Shown here: piece by piece, positions 50,293-61,687 of the stretch
How positions within the stretch are numbered: the stretch's first letter is position 1
Layout of the letters: each line of letters opens with the position of its first letter
Assembly (NCBI GenBank): GCA_011319805.1
Contig: SJRY01000250.1
Coordinates: 496,001 to 560,000, forward strand
DNA: 64,000 bases
Origin: Macrocybe gigantea
Lineage: Eukaryota > Basidiomycota > Agaricomycetes > Agaricales > Callistosporiaceae
Direction of reading: 5' to 3'
The notes under the pieces: generated by a model
What the model saw: the letters and a program-made list of their open reading frames with translations, nothing else
What the model was told of the DNA's origin: nothing
Database searches by the model: none
Made by a program: the position numbers and the translations under genes

Positions 50293-51573
50293 ATGAGCAC
50301 CTACACCGAAGCGTGGCTTTCCGGCCCACAATCTACGCAGTTCTATACTCGAAAATATACCCCATCTTCCTATCCAAAGGCAGTCATTGTCTTTCTTCAT
50401 GGTTTCGCTGAACACGTTGGACGCTACAGCCATTTTCATCCCCGTTTGTCAGACGCGCGCGTGGCAGTTTTTGCTTTCGACCAGAGAGGCTTTGGATTGA
50501 CAGCGCAGGACACAAAAGGAAACAAGAGTAAAGGGAGCTCATATGGAAAGACCTCTTGGGTCGAGCAAATGGCAGACATCAACTGGGCAATAGAGCACAC
50601 TGTGAAAGAGTTTCCGGATACACCCTTATTTCTTATGGGGCATTCTATGGTAAACGCGTTACAGCTTATAGATGGATCTCAACACTGAAACTTGCTAGGG
50701 TGGAGGGGAAATTCTTGGCTTTGTGACGCAGGGCGACAAGTCTCCGTACCACGCCACCATAACACGGCTGGCTGGCGCTATCGCAACAAGTCCACTAATT
50801 GTGCAGACTCATCCTGCGTCGAAGGTTCTGCGCTGGATCGGGGGAAAGGCGAGCAAGCTTGTCCCGTATTCTCTCATCCGGCCGCTGTCAATGCGAACGT
50901 CCGTTGCAAGCATACTCGTAGTAGCTTTGTCTACGCCCGCTCACTATACTCTAGGATTTGTCTCATGATCCCCAAATCAACGATGCATACCTCAAAGATT
51001 CGCTTGTCAAGCAAGCAGGTTCTCTACGGGGCATACATGACATGTTGACTCAGGTGAGCATCCTCCGTCTGTGGATTTAAGATTGCTAATGGCCTCTACG
51101 TCTTCAGGGTGAGGAATTACTGGTCAAACATCATCGCTCATGGCCGTCAGCGCTCCCTGTACGTATCCGTGCTATCATCAAGCTCAGCGGTTTACATGTA
51201 CGCTTGACATGCACAGCTTCTCCTAATCCATGGGACTGCAGACAGGGTAAGGTCTTGTGTCTTGACGATACCTGAACACTCAGCACTCGTCTCGCAATCA
51301 TGACTAGGTTACCTCGCATGAAGCGACTCAAGATTTTTACAATAAGATCACAGCCAACAATAAAGAGTTCAAACTATTTGAAGCAAGTCGGAATCACATG
51401 AGTGTCGTCAGAATCTCTCATCATCCATTCTATAGGGACGCTTCCACGAACTGCACAATGAACCGGATGGTGTACAAGATCAACTACTCGACGAAATTGT
51501 GTCCTTCATTGACTCTCATGGCAACAAGAATCCAAAGCCCGCAATTGCCGCTGTAGAACGACCTAGGTTATAG
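50293..51573 (+). CDS. Monoglyceride lipase, Yju3-like
   Basis: Hydrolyses monoacylglycerol to glycerol and fatty acid. The start at 50293 gives MSTYTEAWLSGPQSTQFYTR; an in-frame ATG at 50233 is possible. Hydrolase lid/core motifs: VIVFLHGFAEHVGRYSHFHP, AFDQRGFGLT, nucleophile elbow LMGHSMGGGEILGF, acid in LLIHGTADRVTSHEA, histidine in FHELHNEPDG. Introns include 50650-50698. A GC-AG intron begins after KLFE (GCAAGT...CTATAG) and restores the conserved GRFHELHN. One missing base near 50882 is needed to read PAVNAN|DLSHDP, the next exon. The last exon ends at TAG 51571-51573. Convergent with the clathrin light chain gene. Confidence 0.88.
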
Positions 51574-51685
51574 CACATGCTGTAGGGTGTAAATTTTGTG
51601 TACGGCTGCACTTAGTCGGACGATGTCCATCCACAGGATAGATCCGGATATACCTGTCATTAAGACTACTGAGATAAAATACGAA

Positions 51686-52606
51686 TTAATACCCTGCTGC
51701 ACCAGGCGCGGCGTCACCCTCTCTCCTTAGTCGAAGTAATACTTCTTTGAATCTGGTGAGGTCCGTCGTTCCAGGACCAGTCCGAGCGATTGTCTTGCTT
51801 TGTGAATTCTGCAGCTCGATCAAGTCGCTAATACGTTCCCATGTTGTTCCGGCTGTAAGGGAAGAAGACATGTTGGCAACGTATTCCGCCTCCTGATCCC
51901 TTCATAGTATTCGTCCGTTAGTAGCTAGATGGAGGAGAGATGCCAGATACATACTTGTTGTCCCGGATGTTTTTCTCCTTTTTGCGCGCATAATCATCAT
52001 AGAATTCGTCGATCGCACGCTCGGCCTTTGCTATTGTTTCCTGCCTCCGAGCTTTCGAAGCTTCGTCACGAGCCTCGATTTCGACTTGCTGCTTTTCACG
52101 CCATTCCCTAACGACTGTTTGTCAGGTAGATACCAGCAAGAAGATAAAGAGCCACACTTGATAACTTGGGGCTCGTTCTCTTCGATAGGCTGGCTCAAAA
52201 TCGGGTAGAAGAGAAAGCAGAGGGCTGGGGACGAGGTGCGAATGTAGCACCTATGGAAGAAGCCTGTTGAATCGGGGGAAGAATAGGATCCTGAGAATGC
52301 ATTAATGCAATGAAAGTGAGGGCAAAACAGGAATGCCGTTACTTACGTGCTTCTCCTCGATGTCAGGGAACTCGCTTTCAAACTTTTCAATTTCATCGTC
52401 CCCTGTCACTTTGACCACAGTGTCTGTTGGTGAGGCGGTGATTCAAAGTCATCAAACGAGAAAGTTGATGGTGGGTTTGCGGCAGCATTGGTTGCCTGAG
52501 GAGGCACGGGGATGTCGCCGCTTCCGTCTAGGGAAATATCTGGAAACGCAGAGGCAGCGCGGTCAAAGTCGATCTCGTCTGTGGATGACTGAAAAAAGTC
52601 GGACAT
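51686..52606 (-). CDS. CLC1: Clathrin light chain
   Basis: Regulatory subunit of the clathrin triskelion. From ATG 52606: MSDFFQSSTDEIDFDRAASA, acidic N-terminus with VVKVTGDDEIEKFESEFPDI, then PQPSAF and QPIEENEPQVIKEWREK. The clathrin heavy chain-binding helix follows (EARDEASKARRQETIAKAER, AIDEFYDDYARKKEKN). The C-terminus is TWERISDLIELQNSQSKT and TDLTRFKEVLLRLRREGDAA, the family end. Four to five short introns separate the parts. Two missing bases are needed, near 52426 (before TVVKVTG) and near 52185 (before PILSQPIEE). It is divergent from GEP4 with 119 bp between start codons. Confidence 0.9.
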
Positions 52607-52725
52607 GGCCACAGTCGTCAGAGTTGTTGGCAACTGAGAATGCTCTGCCTGCACCGTGGCGGTTTTAGCCACCGTGGGAACTTGGGAACTTGCCTTCCTC
52701 CCTTCGCCGAAGTCGAGACGCGCCT

Positions 52726-53917
52726 ATGCCCCTCAACATTCCTGGCATCCTAGCGCCTCTCCACTTTCTCATCAATCCGAGGATAATTCTACCGGGCTTA
52801 GTCGTTAGAGGTCGGTAAATTGCGGTGGACATCTCCTCAACATCATGCAGCCAATAACCAACCATTTACAGCAAGACATCCGATATATAGACTTTACGGC
52901 ACTGTATAATGCAGGCTACCGCGGCGTAGTCTTTGACAAAGATAATTGCATTGTGAATCATTGTATCTTCTCTCCAGTTCTATGTCACTGACCTCTTTTC
53001 AAGACACTTCCTCACAAAGATAAAATCGTACCCGATGTCCAGGTAAGGAACCTCCATCCCGTAGACATATACTTTCTCTTCAATAAACGCGTATCTAGGA
53101 CGCTTGGGAAGAATGCAAGCGCGTTTTTGGCGATGGAAATGTCATCATAGTCAGCAACTCAGCTGGAACATGGCAGGATCCGGGTGGTATTCAGGTACGT
53201 GCGACACTTTCACTTCCTTCATGTTTACAAATTATTTCTCTTCCAGTCTGAATCTGTGACATACCACACTGGTGTCCCTGTCCTTCGGCATCGGTCGTTC
53301 AAGCCAGCATTTTCGTGTCTTCGCTCAATCCGAGGATACTTCACTTCACTCAAACGGCCCATACCTGATGACAATCTGGTCATTGTTGGGGACAGGATAT
53401 TCACAGACGTCGTCCTAGCCAATCGTATGCGTCTTACAAGACCTGCTATGTCACCATCCGACAAGTTGTCGGGCCCTGGAAAAGACGGTTTGGCAAGCAT
53501 GGTCATGGTCCTTTGGCGGTTTGGACAACTGGCGTTTGGCAAAAAGAGGCAACAATCATCCGTCTTTTCGAAAAGGCCATGGTTTACGTAGTCACTCGCT
53601 TTCTGAAGCCTAACGGTCAAGCTCGGATCATGCAAGGTTCATCAGAGAACCTCAGGAGCCAGCGACCTCTAGGGCGACACTACTCAAGATGCTGTCTTAC
53701 ATCTTTAGCAAATTTACGTCTAGAACATAGCACGACTTGTGTAGGTCGTCTTTTATTATCGAGGTTTCGATTTCACTTCTACGTCAGCAGAGCCGTGTTG
53801 CGTACAAGTGTACATGGAGACCTCGTAAATGGCCACTTAGATTTTCGTGCTGTTGTCACTTCTCCGGGCCGTTGCGGCGCGACACTCATATGTCGGCCCG
53901 CACTGTTCACACTATAA
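52726..53917 (+). CDS. GEP4: Mitochondrial phosphatidylglycerophosphatase Gep4
   Basis: HAD-family phosphatase of the matrix-side inner membrane that makes phosphatidylglycerol for cardiolipin. Exon 1 52726-52810 (MPLNIPGILAPLHFLINPR), intron to 52875, then DIRYIDFTALYNAGYRGVVF with the nucleophile DKDN. Next come LPHKDKIVPDV, DAWEECKRVFGDGNVIIVSN, SESVTYHTGVPVLRHRSFKP, VGDRIFTDVVLANRM and GPLAVWTTGVWQKEATI. A one-base loss near 53490 separates the VLANRM and GPLAVW frames. The C-terminal region after about 53640 does not look like the family; the frame stays open to 53917, so the true stop is unknown and could lie in another spliced exon. Confidence 0.85.
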
Positions 53918-53919
53918 AA
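53913..53919 (+). promoter_or_regulatory. TATA box of the GH28 gene
   Basis: TATAAAA 41 bp before the ATG at 53954. It overlaps the last codons and stop of the provisional GEP4 frame. Confidence 0.55.
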
Positions 53920-53953
53920 CCACCTGAGTGGAGGATGAGTGGCCAATTCGAAA

Positions 53954-55803
53954 ATGCATCTCTTCCCAAGGTACATGAGTATTTGGGCCCTTTTGCTAGC
54001 CACCGCCTCCTTTTCTTGTGCAGCACTATCATGCTCTGTGACGGCAAGGGGCGGCGATGACGCACCTCAGCTGCTGAATGCCGTCCGCACATGCGACACC
54101 GTCACCATCCCTAAGTCAACGACCTTGAACATTGCCACGCGCCTCAACATGACGGGCCTTGCGAACAAACATATCGTGCGCATCAGACGTATATCATCTA
54201 AATCGTTTATCCAAAGTGCCTCCCAGAATCTGCTAGGGACTATACGATTCAACCCAGACATTCCGTATTGGACAGGGGTCCGTATCTCGTGCGTTTGCGC
54301 TAGCCATATCATTCAGTCGTTTGCACACTGCAGAACGCCTTTTTCTTCCCTTTCCAAACGCAAGTCACGTTTTGGATTTTCGGGGGCAGAAACCTCACCT
54401 TGACTGGTGGAGGGACCCTGGACGGTGCAGGACAGGTTAGCCCTATGCTAGCCAGCCTTTCTCATGTTTCTTGGTTCTAATCATCATATGAAGGCATGGT
54501 ATGATGCATTGTGAGATGTCTTATGCCATCACTTTTGTGCGTCATCACAGAAAAAATTTTTAGTGCAACTAACTCCTCTTTGCTCCGCCCCATCGTCTTG
54601 ACGATATTCCAAGCTACCGGCGTAACAGTTCGAAACATCAATATGATCAACGGGCCAGAATGGCATAACTTGGTGTGCCTCCAAACATTGTTGGTCCGGT
54701 CACAACATGTAACACTACACCGTAACGCAGATTAATGAAGGGAAGGATATAGTCTATGACAACATCACCATTGACGCCGCGTCTACATCATCGAACACGG
54801 CCAAAAACACTGATGGCTGGAACATCTATCGCAGTGACCGCGTGACTATCCGAAATTCTGTCATTGTGAACGGTGATGACTGTGTAGCATTCAAGCCCAG
54901 TAAGACTAAATCCAGGTCTTCTTGTGTCGTATGACCTCATGTTTTGCAGATGCCACCAATGTCATTGTGTCCAATTTAAACTGCACAGGCTCACAGTATG
55001 TCCTATGGTGTTCTGTATACAGTGTTGAGACTGACTTGATCAAAATTTCAGCGGCATATCAGTTGGGTGTGTTTAACTCTTTAAAACTCGTCGATGCACC
55101 GTAAGCTGAAGGAAATCTCTACACAGCTCTCTCGGGCAGTACGCGGGCATGTTCGACATAGTGGAAAATGTTACCGCTAAGTGTGTTACCCTTGATCCTG
55201 ACTGCGGAGTTGTTTCAACCTTACAGTTTGACAGCAATATAAGAATGTCGAATGCTCAAAATGGGGCAAGAATTAAGGCATGGGCCGGGCCAGGCGTTGG
55301 TAGTGGCATCGTCAAGAACGTGACTTTTGAAAACTTCATTGAAAGCAAGGTTGACCATCCTGTCGTGATCGATCAAGCAAGTACTAGACTCGACAATCCT
55401 CTAATGTAACTCATTTCGCTCTCCGACAGTGCTATATGACAAACGCTACTGCTTGTGCCCAATTCCCTTCCAACACATTCATACAAGACATCTGGTTTAA
55501 CAAGTGCGCTTTCGCTGAACAGTGGCATTTTGTCCTGTCACATTGAAACGTCAGACTTCTAGTATATCTGGGACTTCTACGGGCACCGTAGTCGCAGCCT
55601 TATCTTGTTCTCCTGACGGGCGTTGCAATAACATCAATGTAAACAACCTGACACTTTCGTGAGTTGATATTTCTTCGTTTGTCGTGAACGCTAACTCAAT
55701 CTGCCCTTAAAGACCCCCATCTGGCAGTGCTCAATACACCTGTCAAAACGTCGTGCTCAGTGGCAACGCTGCAAAGCTTTTCCCCACTTGTATGACGACC
55801 TGA
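53954..55803 (+). CDS. Secreted GH28 polygalacturonase (exo-type)
   Basis: Depolymerises pectin. The start at 53954 (MHLFPRYMSIWALLLATASF) is a signal peptide; the upstream frame has no ATG. GH28 order: LGTIRFNPDIPYW, FGGRNLTLTGGGTLDGAGQ, NGPEWHNL, catalytic NTDGWN and NGDDCVAFKP, then GSHGISVGS assembled from a 15-nt exon (histidine present), and ARIKAWAGPG. The RIK-A-W pattern and long insertions resemble exo-polygalacturonases. About ten exons are visible; exon 1 is 53954-54175. Near 54540, in an A6/T5 run, the exon phase does not close, so one base may be missing or extra. Ends CMTT*, with a TATA box at the proper distance upstream. Confidence 0.88.
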
Positions 55804-56020
55804 GAAGAAGCGCTTTTCGTGTAGTTTCATCACAACACATATCTATCTCTTTTTGACAGTTGGGCGATGATTCACGCTGTCATGTATCTGCAATCGTCTT
55901 CATTCGTTAAGTTTGCACCGCATGGTGCAGTTTGATGGTGCAAGTGGGCGTTCGTCATTGACAGATACGAGACAATAGCCTCGTGAAATAAAAGCCAGGT
56001 GTTATTCGGGGCGAGAAATC

Positions 56021-56810
56021 ATGGCAGTGACTGCAGTACCTCCTCCGTATCAACCTGGTGGGGCGAGCGTTGAACGGCATAAGGAATACTACTTTGAAGA
56101 CGGCAATCTTGTCTTGCAAGTGATTGTTCTATTCTCCAAACTGGACTCATGAATCGCGCTCAATTTGGCTTAGATTGACAACAAGTTGTTCAAAGTGTGG
56201 GATGGGACATTTCGGCGACACTCAGAGTTCTTCAAGGACACGACAGGTTCATTATTGAACATCGATAAAGTCCAGGATGGAAGCGATGACAAGCACCCGC
56301 TCGTCCTGGAAGGCATTCAAATTGCTGACTTTGAACGTCTACTGTGGATACTTTTTCCTCCGTAAGTAAGACTTGTGAATCTTCGTCTCAAAGGGACTGA
56401 AAGTCTAGGCTAGCATTATCGGGGAATACAAAGCCAAGACTTCAGAGGATTGGGTAGCTATACTGGACCTGGCTGATCGTTGGAAGTTCAACGACATCAG
56501 GGAGCTTGCGATCAAAGAGCTCGCGAAATTTGAATTGGACCCGGTGCATAAGATAAACTTGATGCAGAAATACAAAATCAAGAGGCAGTGGACTTACACA
56601 TCCTTCGTCGCGCTGTGTTCGCGACAGACAGCATTGGAAGTTAAAGAAGGGACTGAATTGGGAATAGAAATGACGGTCATGATTTCATTGGCGAGAGAGA
56701 AGTTGGAGAAATGGGGGAGGAAGAAGCCAGAAGAAGTGCGGAAGGTGGTTTGTGAGGTTTTTCAAGTCGAGGCCCCTCCGGGAACGACAACAACGACAAA
56801 TTCTTCCTGA
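56021..56810 (+). CDS. BTB/POZ domain protein 1 (tandem family)
   Basis: Exons 56021-56119, 56174-56361, 56414-56810; 684 nt, 227 residues, in frame. The BTB fold is recognisable: ERHKEYYFEDGNLVLQIDNK, LFKVWDGTFRRHSEFF, LLWILFPP and an alpha-helical half ILDLADRWKFNDIRELAIKE. The C-terminus ends in a charged region and a threonine/asparagine run. BTB proteins of this basidiomycete family have no clear partner; some act as CUL3 adaptors. First of three paralogues on this strand. The intron after FPP corresponds in position to the FYNP introns of copies two and three. Confidence 0.8.
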
Positions 56811-56861
56811 TGTCCCAGTCGCACGTAATAATATTCTCCTTGATACCACCCAGTCTCATAC

Positions 56862-57653
56862 ATGGCGGCGCCCTCTGTGAATCTAGCAACGAAGCTAGCT
56901 CGTTTGCTTCGTTTGCGAAGTAGCAAGATAGGCATTCCAACTCGCATTACGCATACTGCGCCGCCTTTGTACCAGCGGCCATTACCGTGGTGGACGCGAT
57001 GGACCGTTGGTTTAATAGCCTGTGATATATTCATGACGTTGGTCCGCACTCTTGTTCTTTCCTTCCTCAACCAGTCTGATATTCTGTTCAGAGCGTCTGC
57101 AATCGAGCTTACTTGGAACCGCTGGTCCGAACCGGTAGAAGACAAGGCTTCGGATGACACTGACACGAAGACGCCGTCTCCAAAGACCTACGTCCTGCGA
57201 CCCGTTTGGCAGCGGCTGGGTCTTTCTACCGCCCATCTCGTCTTCGGCTCTGGAATCGCAGCTGCATTACTAATATCGCAAGTTCGTTTCGTACGCACCC
57301 TTACGATTCTGCCGAAGAATCTTCACACCCCAAATTCCGCCGCTCGCCAGCCGCAGCTTTTTCTCCAAGGCGGCCATAACTGGAAATCTAATGGCGTCGT
57401 ATTTCCATTGGATAAGTGCTCTTTGGAAGAGGGACGAAACGAGACCGAAGTCTTACTCCGTGTAACGGGCGAGCGCGGTCATTGGCACATTGATCTCGAG
57501 AACGCATTCGTTCGTGGAAGGCCGGCATCGGTCTCTGAAGCCAGGCAAGCCATACTCAGCGAATGGAAGGTGCCTAGGGGTCCCAAGATCACGAAAGCGC
57601 CAGCTGCCATCGATCAAGGATGGAAGAGTGGGCCAGTACGAAAATCAAGTTGA
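56862..57653 (+). CDS. Hypothetical two-TM membrane protein
   Basis: A single uninterrupted frame of 263 codons, the only intronless gene of its size here. It begins MAAPSVNLATKLARLLRLRS, basic and amphipathic (possible organelle presequence). TM1 is WTVGLIACDIFMTLVRTLVL and TM2 is AHLVFGSGIAAALLISQV. The rest is soluble with QLFLQGGHNWKSNGVVFPL and LRVTGERGHWHIDLENAFV. The layout (presequence, two TM segments, soluble C-terminus) is seen in some mitochondrial inner-membrane assembly factors and TMEM223-like proteins, but I cannot assign it. It sits between BTB copies one and two, 51 bp after the first. Confidence 0.7.
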   Translation: MAAPSVNLATKLARLLRLRSSKIGIPTRITHTAPPLYQRPLPWWTRWTVGLIACDIFMTLVRTLVLSFLNQSDILFRASAIELTWNRWSEPVEDKASDDTDTKTPSPKTYVLRPVWQRLGLSTAHLVFGSGIAAALLISQVRFVRTLTILPKNLHTPNSAARQPQLFLQGGHNWKSNGVVFPLDKCSLEEGRNETEVLLRVTGERGHWHIDLENAFVRGRPASVSEARQAILSEWKVPRGPKITKAPAAIDQGWKSGPVRKSS

Positions 57654-58414
57654 TTTCTTCCATCGTTGCACCCTCAAAAAAAAAAGGACAAGTACCGATA
57701 GACCCTCCAATATATTTGTCTAATGCAGCTGAGCATCTTTGGAATGTCTACCCATACCCTTATTGTCGAGAAAGGCTTGCAACGCCATAATCTTGTATCT
57801 CGAGTGAAGGCTACCTGTGTTTCATACTGCGCAGCATCGAGGGCACCTTGCTGCCTGGCATTGAAATGTAACGGACATCTTTCTGCCACTTTGCCACAGA
57901 CGTACATGTCTGGACACCTGCAGCGCAGTACCCTCGTTTCCGTCAATTCATTCGTGGATGATTCAATCACCTCGTGTATGTCTATCGATCTTGTCCTTGC
58001 ACACGCCGCAGCAAGGCACGAGGCGCTTTCCAACTCGCAAAATGTATGCGTTTTCCGGCGTAAACCGGTGGTGTGCTTGTTTGAAAATGCGGGTCGTAGA
58101 ATAAGTCTGAAACGTCTTTTGCTTTATCTTACGTCCTTGAGCGTTATAAACTTTGTAACCCTAAGAAAACCCGTGTGGCGCAGGTGAATCATCCACGTTT
58201 TGCGAATGGAAGAAAGAAACGTTCGACAGGTCACAGAAAAGCATCTTCTTCAAGCGCCGAGGGCCCACGATTATCACCCACTCCCATAAAGATGATAGCT
58301 CGAGAGGGCAAGAAGCTGTTGGCACGTGTACATTGAAGTGCATCGTCCGGAGCATATAAGGACCTCGCAGCATAGGAATACCAGATTCGAGAGATACTTG
58401 AACAATACCGGACC
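57654..58414. other. Intergenic region between the two-TM gene and BTB copy 2
   Basis: About 760 bp. Open frames exist on both strands (57723-58187 plus, 57674-58033 minus) but are cysteine- and serine-rich and mutually overlapping. Neither resembles a known protein or has flanking splice structure. I see no gene here with confidence. Confidence 0.45.
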
Positions 58415-59390
58415 ATGGCAGGTGAAGACATAAAACAACTTCAGAAACATTCAGAATATTATATCCTTGGTGGCGATCTTCATCTCATGGCAAAAAATGA
58501 AGATGTGAGCCTATCTCTCGTCCATGTCAGATACCCGTGATATTGAATTTTGTAGGGGAAATACTATCTATTCCGAGTCAACAGCTTTTTCTTGTGTCGG
58601 GAATCAAGAAAGTTCAGTGACAGATATCTGGTTGGCAGCCCATCGCCTGGCACCACGAAATCCGAGGCGGGCACATCAGACTCGAACGCTATCATTCTCG
58701 ATATACCAGCAGAAAGCTTCGAAGCATTACTTTGGGTATTCTACAACCCGTCAGTTCGTTCGAACAGCCTTTCTTTTCTGCTTACTTGAACGTCTCCAGA
58801 AAATATTCAATCTATGATGGATCCATCGAGATCTGGAAGAGAATAATGACATTGGCGCGCGATTGGGATTTTCCAGAAGTTATGTCATTAGCGATTCGAG
58901 AGGTCGAAAAGCTGCAGCTCGATGTGATCGAGCACATCACGATGTATCAGGAATTCAAGGTTGGATTGGACTACTTGGTCCCATTATATGCGGAGCTCTG
59001 CGCGCGCGAGAATCCCCTCACCGACGATGAGGCCGAACGTCTTGGATTGAAGACCACCGTGCTGGTCTTCAAAGCACGAGAATCTTTGCGCTCCCCGATA
59101 GACACGGAGGGCGACGAACCGAAGAGCCCGCTTCCAAAAGAGATCGGGAAAGACGAGGTCGTCCAAAGGTTGGGTCGCATGATGGGTCTGCCGTCGCCAA
59201 CGTCGCCTACCAAAGGAAAACAGAAGCAAGGGGGCGCAAATGTAGGTAAGCAGGCGCGTTGCCCTTGATCAAACGCTTTTCACTCTGAATCACTTTAGAT
59301 GGGTTGAAGAATGTGAAAGGAAAGCTGGAATTGAAGCTGAATTCCAATGGGAGGACAAGTCCCTTCGACGTCCGGAATGTCAGAAAGTAG
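58415..59390 (+). CDS. BTB/POZ domain protein 2 (tandem family)
   Basis: Exons 58415-58504, 58556-58749, 58800-59245, 59299-59390; 822 nt, 273 residues, in frame. Starts MAGEDIKQLQKHSEYYILGG; BTB core YYLFRVNSFFLCRESRKFSD, IILDIPAESFEALLWVFYNP. Then KYSIYDGSIEIWKRIMTLAR and DWDFPEVMSLAIREVEKLQL, a C-terminal helical half (CARENPLTDDEAERLGLKTT) and a proline-rich tail. The intron after FYNP (phase 2) is in the same place as in copy three. If the last intron is not spliced, the protein would end GKQARCP at 59268 instead. Confidence 0.82.
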
Positions 59391-59689
59391 TAGATGTAGT
59401 GTGCTGAATCTGGATTCAAGACTGGTACAAAAATGATATTTGATTGCGACGACATGCGTTCTGCATGTGCCCCCGAAATGAAACCACGTTTTCTGCTTGA
59501 TACATAATGAGCTCGGTAGAAGAACAATGCTGAGCATATAAAACACTGTCAGAATTGATAGGACAGGCCATGCGTTGCGAACACGTGTAGTTCTGTCCTG
59601 GATTCAAAAACCCTAGAATTTTTGCATCAGTACCTCTTCGTAGAATACCCCTCACGACAATACCCATCTCTCGCACAGCAAGGAGAGGC

Positions 59690-60967
59690 CCTCATGTTCC
59701 CCCGAACAGCCCAAAGACCTTCACAGCCATCACGCAACACGATGAATACCATATCAATGGTGGCGACCTTTTCTTCTTGGTGCGTATAACCGATTCGTCG
59801 ACAAAACAACATGTGATCGTGTTGCGCCTGCGCAGGTCGAGCACGTCCAATTTCGTGTCCATAGATACTTTTTCGAGCGCGAGTCCGCCCTTTTCAGAGG
59901 CATCCTAGCTACGCCGGCGCAGCCTGGAGTTGCTCGTCAGGGGACTTCGGATTCCAACGCTATAGTGTTGGAGAACGTGAAAGCTAAGGACTTTTCAAAA
60001 TTCCTTTGGGTGTTCTACAACCCGTAAGTTCATTGTTATTCGACATAGTCATTTTTTTTTTTTTTTGCCGACGAACATTTCAGCAAGTATTCTCTGTACA
60101 ATACCACCGTCGAGGACTGGACGACTATCCTCGATCTGGCACACAGATGGGCGTTTCCCGAGGTCAAGAACCTTGCGGTGCGCGAGCTCGAGAAGCTGAA
60201 TGTCGGTGATGTGGAACGTATCTCGACATATCACAAGTACGAGGTCGATAGGAATCTCCTCATCCCCCGTTACGCTGCTCTCTGTGAACGAGAAAACCCG
60301 CTCGACATTCAAGAAGGCATACTACTTGGGATGGAAACGTCGATCATGATAGCACGGGCTAGGGAAATTGCTCGGGTGAAGCAAACGCCCAACGGTTTGA
60401 GGAGTCCAACGGTGGCAGGAATGCCAGACAACGAAATGCGCAAGTTGATCTGCGACCTGTTCCACATCCCGGGTCCCAGCGAACCTGTAACATCGACGCA
60501 ACAGCCAAACGGCACGACCATACCAGCGCCAGATGCGCCCCCTGCACCCCCCAATGGCGCTTCTAATACAGCATCCAGGTCAACAACCGCTGTGACAACA
60601 AATAGGACTTCTACTGCCAATGGAACTGCGAGCACGAATGGAGCTTCCAAGGACCAGACGCGACCTGCTGGTATGACTCTAGCTCCGCATCGTAGGTGAA
60701 TCAGGCTAACATGGTATCGGGCCAGCTCTCGCTCCCACACCGTCGGATCCAGTTGCGGAACCATCGACGCAGACCGTGCCCAACAAACAGGAGAGCAGCG
60801 GTGCCAATTCCGGAACGGCGACGGCGACAACCACAGCCAGCGACAATGCGACTTCTCCACACATAACTCGGACCGGAACACCTGTGAATGGCACTCAGGA
60901 CAATGAGCAGAAAGACTCGAAGCATTGGCCTCGAGGTGGTGCTCGTGGCAAGGGAAGAGGCAATTGA
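59690..60967 (+). CDS. BTB/POZ domain protein 3 (tandem family), start uncertain
   Basis: Exons end at 59779; then 59836-60023, 60084-60670, 60726-60967. The BTB part reads HDEYHINGGDLFFLVEHVQF, FFERESALFRGIL, VLENVKAKDFSKFLWVFYNP, then KYSLYNTTVEDWTTILDLAH and CERENPLDIQEGILLGMET. It is nearly collinear with copy two. The tail is long, Pro/Thr/Asn-rich, and ends in an RGG-like RGGARGKGRGN. The ATG near 59693 is out of frame with the domain, so the first exon needs an indel or another start. The intron at 60024-60083 contains a T-run of about 15. Copies two and three lie 300 bp apart. Confidence 0.75.
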
Positions 60968-60982
60968 TTAATGTATAACATG

Positions 60983-61522
60983 TCATCGTCGCATTCTGTA
61001 CCTGTTTCCGCACGCATTTTGTACAATCGTCATCGCCCGACCCGTGAACTCGAAGAGTATTTCTGAAATGATCTGTAACCTCTGTCCATTGATCACAAAA
61101 ATCACGGTTATTCCTTTAATTCTTGCATAACTGTAGAAAACGATCTTCAGTGACAACGAGCACACCCAAAACGAACGGGACCGAGTACGTTGTTCCATAT
61201 CCTTTTGCTCCCAGGGGCTCATCTCAGATTGCGAGGTAGGTATCTTTTGACCTAAGATTACTTCCTTCCACGCTATAAATTCATTTGACGGATCTGCAGG
61301 GGCATCGCGGGGGCGTGCAAGGCGTTTTAATTTCTCGAGCTCGTGGTCTGACGGACGGTGGTCAGAACGCAGCTGTTGAACAACAGACTCGAGCACGCTG
61401 ATGCGTGCCTGTGCGGACGCGCGCTCGTCCGATGCACGCGTGCGGTGGTTGATAAGATGAATGGTAATGGAGGTTATGGCGACAGAGTAGAGCGCATGAG
61501 GGAGATACGCGCTCACTGGCAT
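60983..61522 (-). CDS. Hypothetical small membrane-anchored protein
   Basis: A 179-codon frame: MPVSAYLPHALYSVAITSIT then a polar helical stretch (ARISVLESVVQQLRSDHRPS, HELEKLKRLARPRD) and FIAWKEVILGQK. An N-terminal TM segment followed by a coiled coil is typical of small mitochondrial or ER anchored proteins. After WKEVILGQK composition changes and the remaining frame to 60983 is doubtful. The real stop may be earlier or after a missed splice. Stop codon lies 15 bp from the convergent BTB copy three stop. Unrecognised family. Confidence 0.55.
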   Translation of the reverse strand: MPVSAYLPHALYSVAITSITIHLINHRTRASDERASAQARISVLESVVQQLRSDHRPSDHELEKLKRLARPRDAPADPSNEFIAWKEVILGQKIPTSQSEMSPWEQKDMEQRTRSRSFWVCSLSLKIVFYSYARIKGITVIFVINGQRLQIISEILFEFTGRAMTIVQNACGNRYRMRR

Positions 61523-61687
61523 TGGGGAAGAGGAAAGCTGCTTATGTCATCGAGCGCGCTTTTTGGAGCACATGCGGTCCGGCAGCACGAACTCGTTCAC
61601 AGGTTTGGCACACTGAACAATGTCCTACTAGGTTCACCATATCTGCCATAGTTCTATAGCCATTAGAACCGCTATAAGTATACCCTA

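Noticed and set aside
57674..58187. Two overlapping frames between the two-TM gene and BTB copy 2
   Set aside because: Cysteine- and serine-rich composition, no family resemblance, both strands equally open.
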